DNA of 64,000 bases from Pomphorhynchus laevis (GCA_012934845.2 WNNJ02001791.1:120063-184062); one strand, 5' to 3'. Numbered from the stretch's first letter, positions 45,185 to 55,879 are shown. The notes: generated by a model not told the origin, from the letters alone. Made by a program: numbers and translations.

Positions 45185-47870
45185 ATTTAAAACAAAATTA
45201 CTCGTTTAGTAGCATTGATTGTAGTTGCTTTTTGAAAAATTGAAGTGGGGATGAATATCGCAGATGATCAGGAAGGGAATTCCAAAGGAGAGGAGCAGCG
45301 ATATGTAGGGATCGACGGCCGAAGTTGGTTGAGTGAAAAGGTACGTGTAGCAGAAGAGAAGCACATTAACGTAGGTGAGTAGAAAGAGAGCGATATTCAC
45401 TTAGAGTAGGCATATAGAAATAAGAAAGAGAATTACAATGGAGAAGGCGATAAGTTAGACAAAGCAGACGAAAACGAATGCGATGTTCTTAGCCATTCAA
45501 GTTTTGATAAATAAGAGGATACATGATCATATTTACGAAGTCGAAAATGGACGCGCACAACAGTGTTAATGAGGCGCTGAAGAGGTTTAAGGAATGACTT
45601 TGACGAGAAGACGAGAAGGCTAAGACAGTAATCAATAAGCGGGAAAAGAAAGGAGGAGATAAGAGATTTATATGTACTAAAATCTAGAGAATTTCTGACG
45701 AGACGAATATCACGGAGAAGAATATTTAAAAACCTAGTTTTATCACGAATGAAGAAATCTAGATGCATGTTATTGTCGAAGTGAATACCTAGAAATACTA
45801 ATTTATCTACAGCAGGAATAATTGTGGTCTGAAGATACAGAGAAGGAGGAAATACAGAAACAGTGGATGGTAAAATCCATAACACTTTAGATTTAGTAGG
45901 ATTGAGGGATATGCGCAAAGAAATTAGATGTTCTGATAGAGCATGAAGACAATTTGACGATGATATGAAAAGTTTGCTTAAGGAATGGAGAAAAGACGAG
46001 TGAGAATAAAGAAGTATATCATCAGCGTACTGCATTACTCTGAAGCAGAATTTATTAGTTATAAAAGATAAATCTCCAAGAAGAAGCGTAAATAGAATAG
46101 GGCCAAGTACTGAACCTTGAGATACACCATAAGAGAGATAAGATAGAGGAGAACACATAGAATTAGAATGGACGGAAAATGATCGATCGGAGAGATACGA
46201 AGAGAACCAAGCCAATGTGGACAAAGAGAAGCCATAATGATAGCGAAGACGAAAAAGAAGGAGTTTGTGATCGACAATGTCGAATGGAGATGAAAGATCG
46301 AGCAATATTAGCACACTATAAAGTCCTTTGTCACGAGCGAAGAGCAGATCAAAAAATATATGACATGCTAGTTCGGTGGAATAAATGGAGCGGAAATCAG
46401 ATTGAAAAGAAAGATAAAGCTGCGAACGACGAAGAGCAAAGAACTGGTTACGATAAAAGGATGAGTCAAGTTCTGAAGATAGTCTGATATAGCGATGATA
46501 AGTTCTGAAAAAACGACTCAGGAGGCGTTTTGAGGTCTCACACTCAGAATCGAACCATGTTTCACGATAGTGACGTGATTGAACAAAAGTTTTAAGGGGG
46601 ATAATTTCATCGAGGATAGAGCAAAATACATTGTTAAAGAGGGTACATAAGTAACTAGGGGATTGGTAGATAGAAGAAGGATACATTAACGGAGAGCTGT
46701 TAATATGAGAGCGAAGAAGGGAAAAGTCGAGGAATTTCCATGAACGATACGAGATAATTTTTGCAGGAGCATTGATTTTTAACAAAGGAAGAGAACATGT
46801 AACAAGGAAGTGGTCAGATAGAGCAGGATCAGATATGCACAATGAAGAAGACAAGGCAAGACGCGAAGGTAGTGGAACAATATCGAGAGTATTGCCAAGA
46901 ATATCGGTAGCAGAATAATATTGAGGAGACAAGATTTGAAAATCATTATAGTTAAATGTAGAAATCGTATTTAGGGTATTGGAATCACAAGGACGGTCTA
47001 AGTGAACATTTATATTACCTAGTACAATGCAAGATAAACCGGAGAGTAAGATTAAAGAAAGTAAGTTTGACAGTTCACAGAAAAAAAGAATCAGACGGAT
47101 GACATGATCCAGGTCGATAGAATAAGTAGATATTGAGAAACAACGAGCCGGCTTTTACACGGAACCAAAGCAGTTCAAAAGTGATAGGAACAAATGACAA
47201 CGATAATGATTGCAACGGAGACCAATTGTGAGAGAAAGCTATAAGATCACCGTGATTAATTGATCGGTTTGAACTAATAGGTCGTTGACGAGCCTTATGA
47301 CCACAGAGAAATTTAAAGAGCAGAGATGTTTAAGAGAGTAATCATACTGATCGACGGCCAAGATTCGTTTAAGCACAAAACATCCAAAGGTTTATGAAGG
47401 AAAAGATCATATACTGAATCAACCTTGTTACTAATAGAGCGGATATTTAAGACGGCCAATTTCTAGGACGACTTGGGAAGACTAGGAAGACTTGGATTTA
47501 ACGGATGATTTAATGGAGGATTAATTGGAGGATTAACTGGATAATCTATTTGAGTATTAATTTAAGAATTAACTGGAATATATGCTCGAAAATTTAAATC
47601 AACTTCAATCGTTAATCATATATTGGCTGAATTAGAAAGATCGTTGTTTCCTGTAGACCAAACTTCACCGAGTACTGGTAAGCTCTCATTAACTGCGTGG
47701 GCTTCCCTACTTGATAAAACCAGTATCTTATGCCCGCTAATAAAATATCACTTACTTGGGTCTGACTTTTTTCGTTCGGATAATTCTTTCCGTAATCTCT
47801 TAAGTTCCTCTTGTTCAAGTTTCAACAAATCAGGGCACAAGTACACCTTATGAAAGAGAGATGAATTCTT
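45185..47870 (-). mobile_element. L2-like LINE with 499-codon open frame and internal deletion
   Basis: On -: ORF1 C-terminus VYLCPDLLKLEQEELRRLRK (47840-47780) and YFISGHKILVL; ORF2 start KLAVLNIRSISNKVDSVYDL (47465-47405) and DVLCLNESW. Then one long frame (46932-45433) with endonuclease end SDHFLVTCSLPL, RT LLDLSSPFDIVDHKLLLFRL, YGVSQGSVLGPILFTLLLGD and MQYADDILLYSH (YADD intact). The region that should hold the 'NYRPIS...KILEK' block is absent: LRRSQLYLSFQSDFRSIYST joins the inter-domain part directly to the QSGFRxxxSTE block, so about 100 codons were lost without closing the frame. The C-terminal RRSLHIAAPLLWNSLPDHLR lies in another frame (45320-45190). Confidence 0.85.
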
Positions 47871-48107
47871 AAGCTTAAACCAAGATTTTAAAGATGATTC
47901 CACATGACTGAAGCTAGTTTTTACCTTAACCCACGAAGGGGAGTTAGTATGAAGTGCATGGAGTCGATGAAAGTCTAGTTTTTGGGAACACTGCTAGGAG
48001 GACTAGCAGTGTCCTCCTCTGCATCCAGCAGTATTCTAGTACATCATTCACATGATTTTTGATTGAGCCGTATGCTAGTCCTTCTCTGCATCCAGCAGTG
48101 GGAGGGA

Positions 48108-48153
48108 ACTGGCACTGAAGAGTCATAGTGATGACGAAACGGTATCTAGCAGT
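48108..48153 (+). ncRNA. Type I hammerhead ribozyme motif, copy 1 (intact core)
   Basis: CTGAAGA (48115-48121), stem II GTCAT/ATGAC (48122-48126 with 48131-48135) closed by loop AGTG, GAAA (48136-48139). Stem I: ACTGGCA (48108-48114) can pair with TAGCAGT (48147-48153) at five of seven positions. Predicted cleavage follows ATC at 48146. Stem III is reduced to about one pair, as in minimal hammerheads that need dimerisation or a tandem transcript. Confidence 0.75.
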
Positions 48154-48418
48154 GTTCTTCCGCGTCTGGCTTATATGATTACAAAAATTCACGTGGAATG
48201 GGATCATTTGAGAAATTATTCTTCATATTAAAAGTAAGCCGATGATACCTTGCGCCGGCATTTGCCAGTGCTTTTGCGCTAATGATCATATTCGGTGAAG
48301 CGGTAGTGCTAATTCAGCACTCAATGATGATGCCACTAGATATTTTCTAGTGCATCATTCACGTGATTTTTGATTGAGCCGTATACCAGTCCTCATCTGC
48401 GTCCAGCAGTGAGAGGGA

Positions 48419-48464
48419 ACTGGCACTGAAGAATCATAGTAACGACGAAAAGGCATCTAGCAGT
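48419..48464 (+). ncRNA. Type I hammerhead motif, copy 2 (decayed stem II)
   Basis: CTGAAGA (48426-48432), ATCAT-AGTA-ACGAC, GAAA (48447-48450), then AGGCATCTAGCAGT. The boxes are intact, but two stem II pairs have become A-C mismatches compared with copy 1. It is likely inactive or weak. Confidence 0.65.
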
Positions 48465-48589
48465 GTTTTTCGTTGTTCTTCCGCGTCTGGCCTATATGAT
48501 CACAAAAATTCACGTGGAATGGTATCATTTAAGAAATAACATATTATAATAATTTTGTTTAACTCAAGTCAAGAAGTTATGGCGATCAA

Positions 48590-48900
48590 AAGAATAAAAA
48601 ATAATAAAAAATATTAGAAAAGATGCACAATTAGAAATATTAATAGAACTTTTAAGAAATAATAAGCTCAAAGATTATAATAAATACATAAATATTGGTG
48701 GACTTTTAAATAATACTAAAAATAAAGAAATATTAAAACCAGATTTAAGTAAATATATTCCTTAAATAAAGTATAAAGTATTACCGACATTTAGATGAAA
48801 TTTTTTAATTATACTGAAGAATTTAAAACAATATGTAACGATGATATTATAAACATTCTAGAAACATAATGTAATTTCACAAGACTAATGCAGACGATCT
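48590..48900 (+). mobile_element. Penelope-like fragment, N-terminal
   Basis: The stretch from LSKYIP through the CNDDI-like block (GTAACGATGATATTATAAAC, 48836) parallels 49270-49400 in the longer copy. No catalytic region is present. It is cut by inverted pair C. Confidence 0.5.
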
Positions 48901-48949
48901 CACAATTTTAACATGTTATACTAGCTTAATAGAATAAGGTATAAACTTT

Positions 48950-49142
48950 ATTTTATGAAGAATTATTGTAGCTGGATCAAAGAAAAGAGGAAATTTTTTA
49001 TTGATATTTCGCTCACCTCTGTCAGCATATTCAGAAAATAACCTTAGTAATTTTCTGAAGATAGCGAAATATCAATAAAAAATTTCCTCTTTTATTGTAT
49101 CCAGCTACAATAATTCTTTATCAATAATGGATTGTTATCAAC
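48950..49142. repeat. Head-to-head inverted pair with hammerhead-like remnants (pair C)
   Basis: Arms GAATTATTGTAGCTGGAT...GAGGAAATTTTTTATTGATA (48960-49009) and their inverse (49066-49120) enclose a short loop. The right arm on + has CTGAAGA (49055-49061), TAGC, GAAAT, with stem II collapsed. The left arm on - has CTGACAGAGGTGAGCGAAAT. It sits between two Penelope-like pieces. Confidence 0.5.
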
Positions 49143-49239
49143 TATTTAAAATTTTATTTTATTTTAAATAACAAGAAATAAATATACAAAAAATATTCAC
49201 TAATCATAAAACTTCATTAATAAATGTATAGATAACATA

Positions 49240-50993
49240 TACAGGTAAAGAAATAATGGGATTAAATTTCAGTAAATATATTTCTAAAATTAGGTGAAAG
49301 CTGTTACCGCCACTTGGACGAAAAATTTGTAATTATAATAAAGAATTGAAATCAATATGTAATGATGACATTAGAAACATTCTAGGAACAGAATGCAATT
49401 GCAAAAGTCTTTAGTTTAAAAAATTAATCAACATAAATGTACCCGCAATTTTGAATTAATTGAAAATAGTGTACTAAAGAAAATGCTATCAAAAGTGTAT
49501 AAATATAGATTAAATAATAATAACGGCAAAAATAAAATGTACAATTCGTTATATAATTATTTAAATTCTAACTTTAGTAAGCTGATTAATAACAAAAGCT
49601 TAAATACGTTTAAGATTAAAATTTGAAATGATTATATGTTTGATAAAATTAAAACTATATCATAACTATATCAAAACTATTATACGTCAATAAGGCTAGT
49701 AATAAAGCTCTAAGTAATAAAGCCGGTAGTATTTTTGTCTCCATATGATAAAAGCTTTATTATGATATACTGATGACATAAGTTAATTATAATGATTTAA
49801 GTATAAATGCAACATATGAACTTAGTGATTTTAGTTTAGAAACAATAATTACAAGTCACTGTTCAATATTGAATAAAAAGGTATAAAGGTTTAATCAGAT
49901 AATAAATCTATACCTATATTATATTGGAATTCAAAATTACATAAAAGTCTAATAAAACATAGCTTTATATGTAGTGCTTTTAAATGTACATTAAAGCTAC
50001 TTTCGGTTCATATGAATAAAATATTTAAGGTAAATAAAGCACACTTCAAAAAATATTGTAGGTTAATCGAAATTAGTGCTGGTATAAAACACTATTTTAG
50101 TATTAATTCTACTTAAAAATTTTTAGAACACGCAAAAGGAATAAGTTTTTCGAATATAAATACGTACGATTTTAGTACGCTTTATACAAATCTAGATTTA
50201 ATAAATATTAAAGCAGCGTTAGAAAAATTAATTAATCTTATATTCGGAAAACATACATATGTTATAATAACTATAACGCATATCTAGCAAAAATAAAATC
50301 ATCAAGTAAATATAAATATATGGATAAAATTGAATTAATAGAATCCTGTAATATTTTGATAAATCAAAATTATTAAAAGCTTTGGACATCTATATTTAGA
50401 CAAATAAAAGGTGTTCCAATGGGTGGTAATAGTAGCCCAATTATAGCTGACTTATTTTTAAGCTTTATAGAATATGAATTTGTTCATAACTGTTTAAAAA
50501 CATAAATCTAAATTATATAAAGATATTAAATATATGTTTCGATATATTGATGATATATGTGTATTTAATTCTAGCAATTTTTATCCAATAAAGGGAAAAT
50601 TTATCCAGGTAGTCTCATTCTTAATAATACCACTATTAATGATAAAGAGGTATATATCTAGATTTGAATATTAAATAAACATCAATTAAAACTACTTTTA
50701 ATTTATATCCTAAAGATGACATATTTAAATTTATAAGAAACATAGTTTTGCATGAGCATTCATGCATACAATATAATATAAAATATAATACATTAAATAA
50801 TGAAATTTTAAGAATTGCAACAATATGTAATGATATTGGCTTTCTTCAAAATCATTTAAATAATTTAATAGATACATATTTTAATCTAGGTTACCATAAA
50901 AATAAAATCAAACAGAATATAGCGAAATATAGATCAACACAAATTATAAAAAATAAATTTAAGCTCTTGCGGAAAATTTTAATGGATGGATAA
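49240..50993 (+). mobile_element. Penelope-like element, longest copy
   Basis: Blocks in order: KLLPPLGRKICNYNKELKSI and RNILGTECNC (49300-49395), STLYTNLDLINIKAALEKLI (50176), RQIKGVPMGGNSSPIIADLF (50399) followed by LSFIEYEFVHN, RYIDDICVFN (50540, catalytic YIDD kept), LDLNIK-like and KDDIFKF (50650-50730), then an open tail with NNEILRIATICNDIGFLQN and IDTYFNLGYHKNKIKQNIAK (50790-50940), ending GG at 50993. Many stops and shifts lie in between. A GIY-YIG endonuclease was not seen. The combination GVPMG..SP, Y(I)DD and '.LDL.I' is that of Penelope-like RTs. Confidence 0.8.
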
Positions 50994-51190
50994 TAAATAA
51001 TATACTTTGTATTAGAATAATATACACTACATAATCGAATTTTATCGGTGGAAGTACGTCATTAGCATGTATTTGGTCACGCCACTGTGGTGCGTCTAGG
51101 AATAGGGGCCGAAACCTGGTACCATAGCAGTCCTTCCTGATGACCTCTAATATTCATTCGTATACATCGTCTATTGTTTATTGGTCAATT
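50994..51190 (+). repeat. Penelope-type terminal segment (family P), next to its ORF
   Basis: It directly follows the RT frame. AGGGG (51104-51108), CC, GAAAC, hairpin CTGGTA-CCA-TAGCAG, CTGATGA (51137-51143), CCTCT (51144-51148). The outer strands pair with one G-U. It is the same segment as 8805-9010 (inverted) and the copies at 52.3-52.9 kb, which ties this structured repeat to the Penelope-like element. Confidence 0.65.
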
Positions 51191-51409
51191 CGTAACAATT
51201 GACTTTTATTTTAAAATTTAACTTTATATAACTCTAAATTTTATAAAATCTTATATAATTATATATTATTTAAAATTGTTTATTATTTATAAAATTTATT
51301 GTTTATTATCATTTACATATAATTATTTATTACTAAAAATCTTACTCGATCTACTATTTAAAATGAGAGGTAAAATATAAAATGGTGGATTGTTTTAATA
51401 ATCCCTAAT

Positions 51410-51610
51410 ATTCAATAAGTGTGCAAGGTTCTCCATATTTTCTTGTTCTTAATAAAAATAATATTGATGATTAAGAGCGTATGTATCTAGATATGAACAT
51501 TAAATTAACATAAATTAAAACAATTGTCAACTTATATCGTGAAGATGAAATATTTAAATTTACAAGAAACATATTTTTGCATGATTATTCGTTCATATTA
51601 TATACGACTG
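51410..51610 (+). mobile_element. Penelope-like fragment (RT thumb)
   Basis: ATATGAACATTAAATTAACA (51494) and the following KDDIFKF-like block match 1364-1440 and 50660-50740. It is a short isolated piece. Confidence 0.55.
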
Positions 51611-51965
51611 CTAAATAATCTATTATCTTCCAATGTAAATCGTAAAATTATTAAGGGCATAGAAGTTACATTTCATTTTACAACTTGCAGTTACAATTAT
51701 AGAAGTTAGTTTCATTATTGAACTTACAGTTACATTATAGAAGTTACAGTTACATTATAAAAGTTGCAGTTTCATAAACTTTCAACTTGATTAATAGTAA
51801 AACTTACTTTTATTAATTCTCATTGCATGCACTTTATTATAATAATGAACAGTTGATTATATATAAATTTTGTTCATATAGTATTTATCTCGCATTTAAC
51901 AAGCTTTGCAACGTGCTTCTCATCCATCCATCTCTGTTCTACTTACTTTGTACAAAAAATAGGAA

Positions 51966-52217
51966 TTAATTTGTTCGTCTTTTGGTAAATTTGAATCGGT
52001 TAAAGTAATTATCAATCTCCAGTTTACAAGCCTCCATAGCATTTCGTAAATTTGCTAAGTTAAAAAGAATTAGTAGTTTTGTGCCAATGTGATCCAAATT
52101 CAAAAATGATAATCGAAGCACAAAGTCGGTGTTGGCTCTGTGCTCACAATGATCCTTTATTCTTGTAATTATACAATGCCATTTTTTAGATTTAAGAGTT
52201 GACGCGAAAATAATCAA
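51966..52217 (-). other. Unassigned open frame, coding-like (83 codons)
   Basis: On - the frame reads KKWHCIITRIKDHCEHRANT, DFVLRLSFLNLDHIGTKLLI and RNAMEACKLEIDNYFNRF, then stop. Composition and hydrophobic spacing look like a helical protein C-terminus rather than random AT-rich frame. No family is recognised and no convincing acceptor was fixed upstream. It could be a last exon. Confidence 0.3.
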
Positions 52218-52324
52218 CGAAACTACTCAACCAACTATTATTCTTTTGTATAAAAATTGAAATTAAAAATAAAATATCCACTTAAATTTTCTATAATTCA
52301 AATTTTTCAGAGAGAGAGAGTAGA

Positions 52325-52920
52325 CTCTATAATGAACTGCTATTTTATCAGGTTTCGCCACGTATTCCTTCTTATTTTCAATCAACCGCAATTCAAAAAT
52401 GTTAAAAAATTGGATGATCGGGAAAGATTTAATAAAAAATAATTTAATAAACTTTATTAATTATTAAATTAAAAAATATATAATAATCATGTGCACATAT
52501 CATATGCAATTCAAAAAATGATTTTTTTTAAAGTTGTACCAATAATTTTACTCAATTTATTCACTTTGAAATAAACATAAATCCTCTCAATCAGAATTAA
52601 GGTATGCTTAGAGAATAAATATCATCATAAGCATATTTTCTTACCAGATTTCGGCCCCTATGACTTGACCAAACATATCAGCTTGGTTAAATATACGTCA
52701 GCACTTATTAACTATTATTCATCAGTAAATCAACAAATATTCTCCTGTAAAAAATAGTATTTTTTAAAAATTTATAATATCAAAATTTATAAAAAGATTG
52801 AAGTATTTGGCCTTTGTGATATGTTGGGTCGAGGAATAGTGGTCGAAACCTGATAATATAAAGTTCCTTCTGATGACGTCTAATCCTTATCTGAATACAT
52901 CGTATGTTATTTAAATTCAT
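52325..52920. repeat. Family P copies: one partial and one head-to-head pair
   Basis: GGCGAAACCTGATA...ATAGCAGTTC lies on - at 52335-52372. A fuller - copy (GGGGCCGAAATCTGGTAAG) lies at 52612-52668. A + copy (GGTCGAAACCTGATA ... CTTCTGATGACGTCTAAT) lies at 52840-52884. The last two face each other around about 130 bases. Stem pairing is mostly lost in these copies. Confidence 0.6.
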
Positions 52921-53129
52921 AAAAATTGATTATTTTGATACATCGTATGCTATTTATTAATCAATTCATAGCGATTTATTTTTATTTAAAATTTTAATTA
53001 TAAATTTTAACTTTATATAAATTATATAAAATCTTATATAACAATTATTTATTATTTATTATTTATAATTATTTGAATTTTATTTAGCATTATTTCAATT
53101 AAACCATTAATAAAAAACTCAAATGATGA

Positions 53130-53250
53130 TACCATTCCGCGTGAATTTTTGCTAGTCCTCCTCTGCATCCAGCAGTGGGAGGGAACTGGCACTGATGAGT
53201 CATAGTGATGACGAAACGGCATTCGTCATTCTTTCGCGTTGGGCTTATAT
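53130..53250 (+). mobile_element. Isolated 311-bp-family piece with hammerhead, copy 3
   Basis: CTAGTCCTCCTCTGCATCCA plus GCAGTGGGAGGGAACTGGCA matches 48070-48114. The core is CTGATGA (53192-53198), GTCAT-AGTG-ATGAC, GAAA (53213-53216), with a perfect 5-bp stem II. A 3-bp stem III (ACG/CGT around GCATT) leads to a canonical GTC (53225-53227). The stem I 3' strand is diverged. The left flank (ATTCCGCGTGAATTTTTG) is the unit's own end in inverse orientation, so the insertion is rearranged. Confidence 0.7.
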
Positions 53251-53259
53251 GATTACCAT

Positions 53260-54170
53260 TAATATAAAATACGTAGACTCAGTTAGCTGATCTGACCAAT
53301 AAAATATTATCAAAAATAAATTGAGATCTGCTAGTATGTTAAATATAGATGCATTTTTTAGCAGCTATTAATTATTTATAATTTAATTATTTAAATTTTA
53401 TTTATCGTTGTACTTTAATTTAAAAATAATTTAAAATTCGTTTACTCAGTTATCTGATATGAATTATTTAATGTGTTGTGAATGATCATAATGAAGTTAT
53501 AAACTGTCATTGCGATTTCACGTGTCTATCTTAATTTAGACTTCGACAACTTTCAAACATTTACAGCACGTAATGTCTGTTAATTCAAATATTTCTTATA
53601 TATTTTACTACTTTTTAACATTTATGACACCAACTTATGAATTTGTTTGAAGTTGCATATTGCTATGATAATTCGGATTGTTTAATTTTTTTCACACAAT
53701 TTTCCACTTAGATGAAGCGCTAGTTTATTAGCTGAAATACGATATTGAGTCAAATGTGATTCTGTTCTGGGAATATTTTACAATTAAAATACTCGCTAGA
53801 GAATGTTCATTCATCTTATAATTGTTATTTTTATTACGCTCTTTATTATTACAATAAAAGTAGCTATCAAACTAAATCTTGAATTAATCAAAGCGGTTTA
53901 CACTAAATAACACGTTAATTAAAACCTGATACACACTTAGATGTCTTTATATTGACGAACATTAGGTGAAAGATCAAATGGTCGAATGCAGTGAATGCGA
54001 TAAAATAAATACACCCTTGTTATAACTTAATCAAAAGACAAACCCTGCGTCTAATTTCATAAACTATTAAATGTTCAAAGAATTACAAGATTGATAAGTT
54101 TTGCAATATAAAAGTAAGATTCGAAAAGTTATAAAATAAAAGTAATTATTGTAAATATTCGATTTTGATG
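53260..54170. other. AT-rich stretch, two family Q motifs only
   Basis: TAGACTCAGTTAGCTGATCTG (53274) and ACTCAGTTATCTGAT (53444) are the only recognisable items. Confidence 0.4.
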
Positions 54171-54195
54171 ATCATTTTTTATTTATTTAATTTCG

Positions 54196-54360
54196 GGATC
54201 AAAAAAGAATTTTTTTATTTTAATATTTTGTTAACTTCTGTTGCCATCATCAGAAAAAAATACGATAATTTTTATTATTAAAATACTAGTATTTTTTCTT
54301 ATGATGGTAACATAAGTTAGCGAAATATTAAAAATTAAAAATTTTATTTTATTTTGATCA
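54196..54360. repeat. Head-to-head inverted pair with hammerhead-like cores (pair D)
   Basis: Left arm on -: CTGATGA (54253-54247) followed by TGGCAACAGAAGTTAAC and AAAA. Right arm on +: CTTATGA (54298-54304), T, GGTAAC (54306-54311), loop ATAA, GTTAGC (54316-54321), GAAA (54322-54325), a 6-bp stem with one G-G mismatch. Each arm keeps what the other lost: the CTGATGA box on the left, GAAA on the right. The tails (AATATTAAAA...) read outward to GATC at both ends. Confidence 0.55.
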
Positions 54361-54369
54361 TGCTCCCAG

Positions 54370-55795
54370 AAATCAATAAAAATGATGACTTTATTCGAAA
54401 AGTAATCAATTGAAATTATAAATCAGGAATTCGTTCTTTTGCTGTGTAAAAAACTTGTTCAAATTCTGAAGTATATTAAAAAACAATAACTTCAAATAAA
54501 AAATGTCTGAAATTTAAGTTTATTTATTTAGCTTAATTTCATTTTTTAAGAGAATCTGCAATGTTATTAGGTTAGGCAACTATTGCTGACTAACTACAAA
54601 AATTGCATTTTTAACAGTCAAAAGTTTTTTAATCGTTAAGCTCATTGGTATTTGATACTCATCGTCGTCCTATTTAGATAAAGAACACACTGCATTTTAC
54701 TAACTCTGCTTATTGCTAGTAATGCAAGCACTATGCCTAATAGAAAACACATACTTTTTGCCACAAACACATTAATTAAGGTGCCTCAGTAAACTGATTA
54801 TCTCTCTCTAATTTTACTTAATGTATTCGATTGAGTAAGCGCATACAATCCGCAAATCAAATGTAACATATTACATAATAGACATTTTTTATTGATTAAA
54901 GAAAAATTAAAATTAAGCCTTTGATGGTTTATATTTAAAATGAATATAAAACATATTACTTTTTTTGTATATTATTTTTGAAATAATATAAAATAATATA
55001 ATAATAAAAATAATATATTTACAAAATAATAATAAAAAAAATAAAAATAATATATTTTTATTTTTGAAAAATGTTTTTAATGTTATTGAAATTTTAAAAA
55101 TTAATCTGAATTTGTAATAAAAAATAGCTTTAGATTTCAAATAATTTTAGATTAATATTTTCACAAAATATTCAAAATATTTCAAACTCAATTGCGAATG
55201 GCAAATGCAAAACCATATGAACGATTTAAAAAGCTATTTTCTTTTACAAATGTGTAGCTCATTAACAAAACTACGGAATAAAAATACACCATTATCAAAC
55301 CAGCTTTTAAAGGCTGAAAGATTGTGAAAGGCCAAGATACGAGATCATTAAAGATCGGCTAAATAACTTCAGCATACAAACTCGGTATAGATATAATACT
55401 CAGTTTATTAGAAGTATAGTTATTACAAATAGCAAATAAGTAATTTATTGTGATATTTTAATAAATAAAAAGTAAAATTTAATAAATTGCAATAATCTTA
55501 ATTTTAATGCAATTTAAAAGCTTAATTTTTTACAAATATATCAAATCCAATTGCACATAGCAAGTCCTTAATAGTGATATTTGTCGATTTCGAAAAAGAA
55601 AAACTAATTTTTGAATTTTAATAAATCGCAATAATCTCAAAGTGACTAATGCAAATACAATTTTAAGGCATAAAATCGTTCCCTAAATATTCTGTCTTTT
55701 ATAGTCATTAGAGAGCATGAATTCTGTTAGCTTGAAATTTCGATCACGATTCATTGATTTACAAATTCCAGATTTGATCGAATAAAATAGGATGC
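54370..55795. other. AT-rich stretch, no gene recognised
   Basis: No supported feature is visible; short acceptor-like sites on - near 54665 lead to frames that stop quickly. Confidence 0.4.
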
Positions 55796-55800
55796 ATTTG

Positions 55801-55875
55801 GCTAAGCGGCCATACAAATCGTGGATTACAGTCCCATTTAAGCTTCGGAGTTGAGCTCGCAAACTTAGTACCATT
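55801..55875 (+). pseudogene. 5S rRNA-like fragment
   Basis: GCTAAGCGGCCATAC (55801-55815) resembles the 5' end of 5S rRNA (GCxxACGGCCATACC). GTCCCATTTAAGCTTCGGAG plus TTGAGCTCGC (55831-55860) follows the CCCAT..GAACTCxGAAGTTAAGC pattern, and ACTTAGTACCATTG fits the GTTAGTACTxGGATG start of the C-box region. After that similarity stops, so about 75 of 120 bases remain, with the middle shortened by several bases. It may be a pseudogene or the head of a 5S-derived SINE. Confidence 0.5.
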
Positions 55876-55879
55876 GCCT

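Larger units (their letters stand above)
47985..48545 (+). mobile_element. Tandem pair of 311-bp retrozyme-like units
   Basis: TAGTACATCATTCACATGAT plus TTTTGATTGAGCCGTA at 48037 recurs at 48348 (period 311). Both units carry CATCCAGCAGT(G), GAGGGAACTGGCACTGAAGA and TTCACGTGGAATGG. Each contains a hammerhead motif. A shorter third start (CTCCTCTGCATCCAGCAGT) lies at 48012. No coding sequence is present. Length, tandem form and a hammerhead in each unit match the published animal retrozymes, small circular-RNA retroelements that rely on partner RTs. Confidence 0.75.

Noticed and set aside
46179-46487. Lys/Arg/Asp-rich + frame
   Set aside because: It is antisense to the L2-like RT frame; the charge pattern is a complement artefact.
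54570-54670. Small exon on - (DDDEYQIPMSLTIKKLL) behind TAAATAG
   Set aside because: It stops after 29 codons, no partner exon was found, and the composition is near background.
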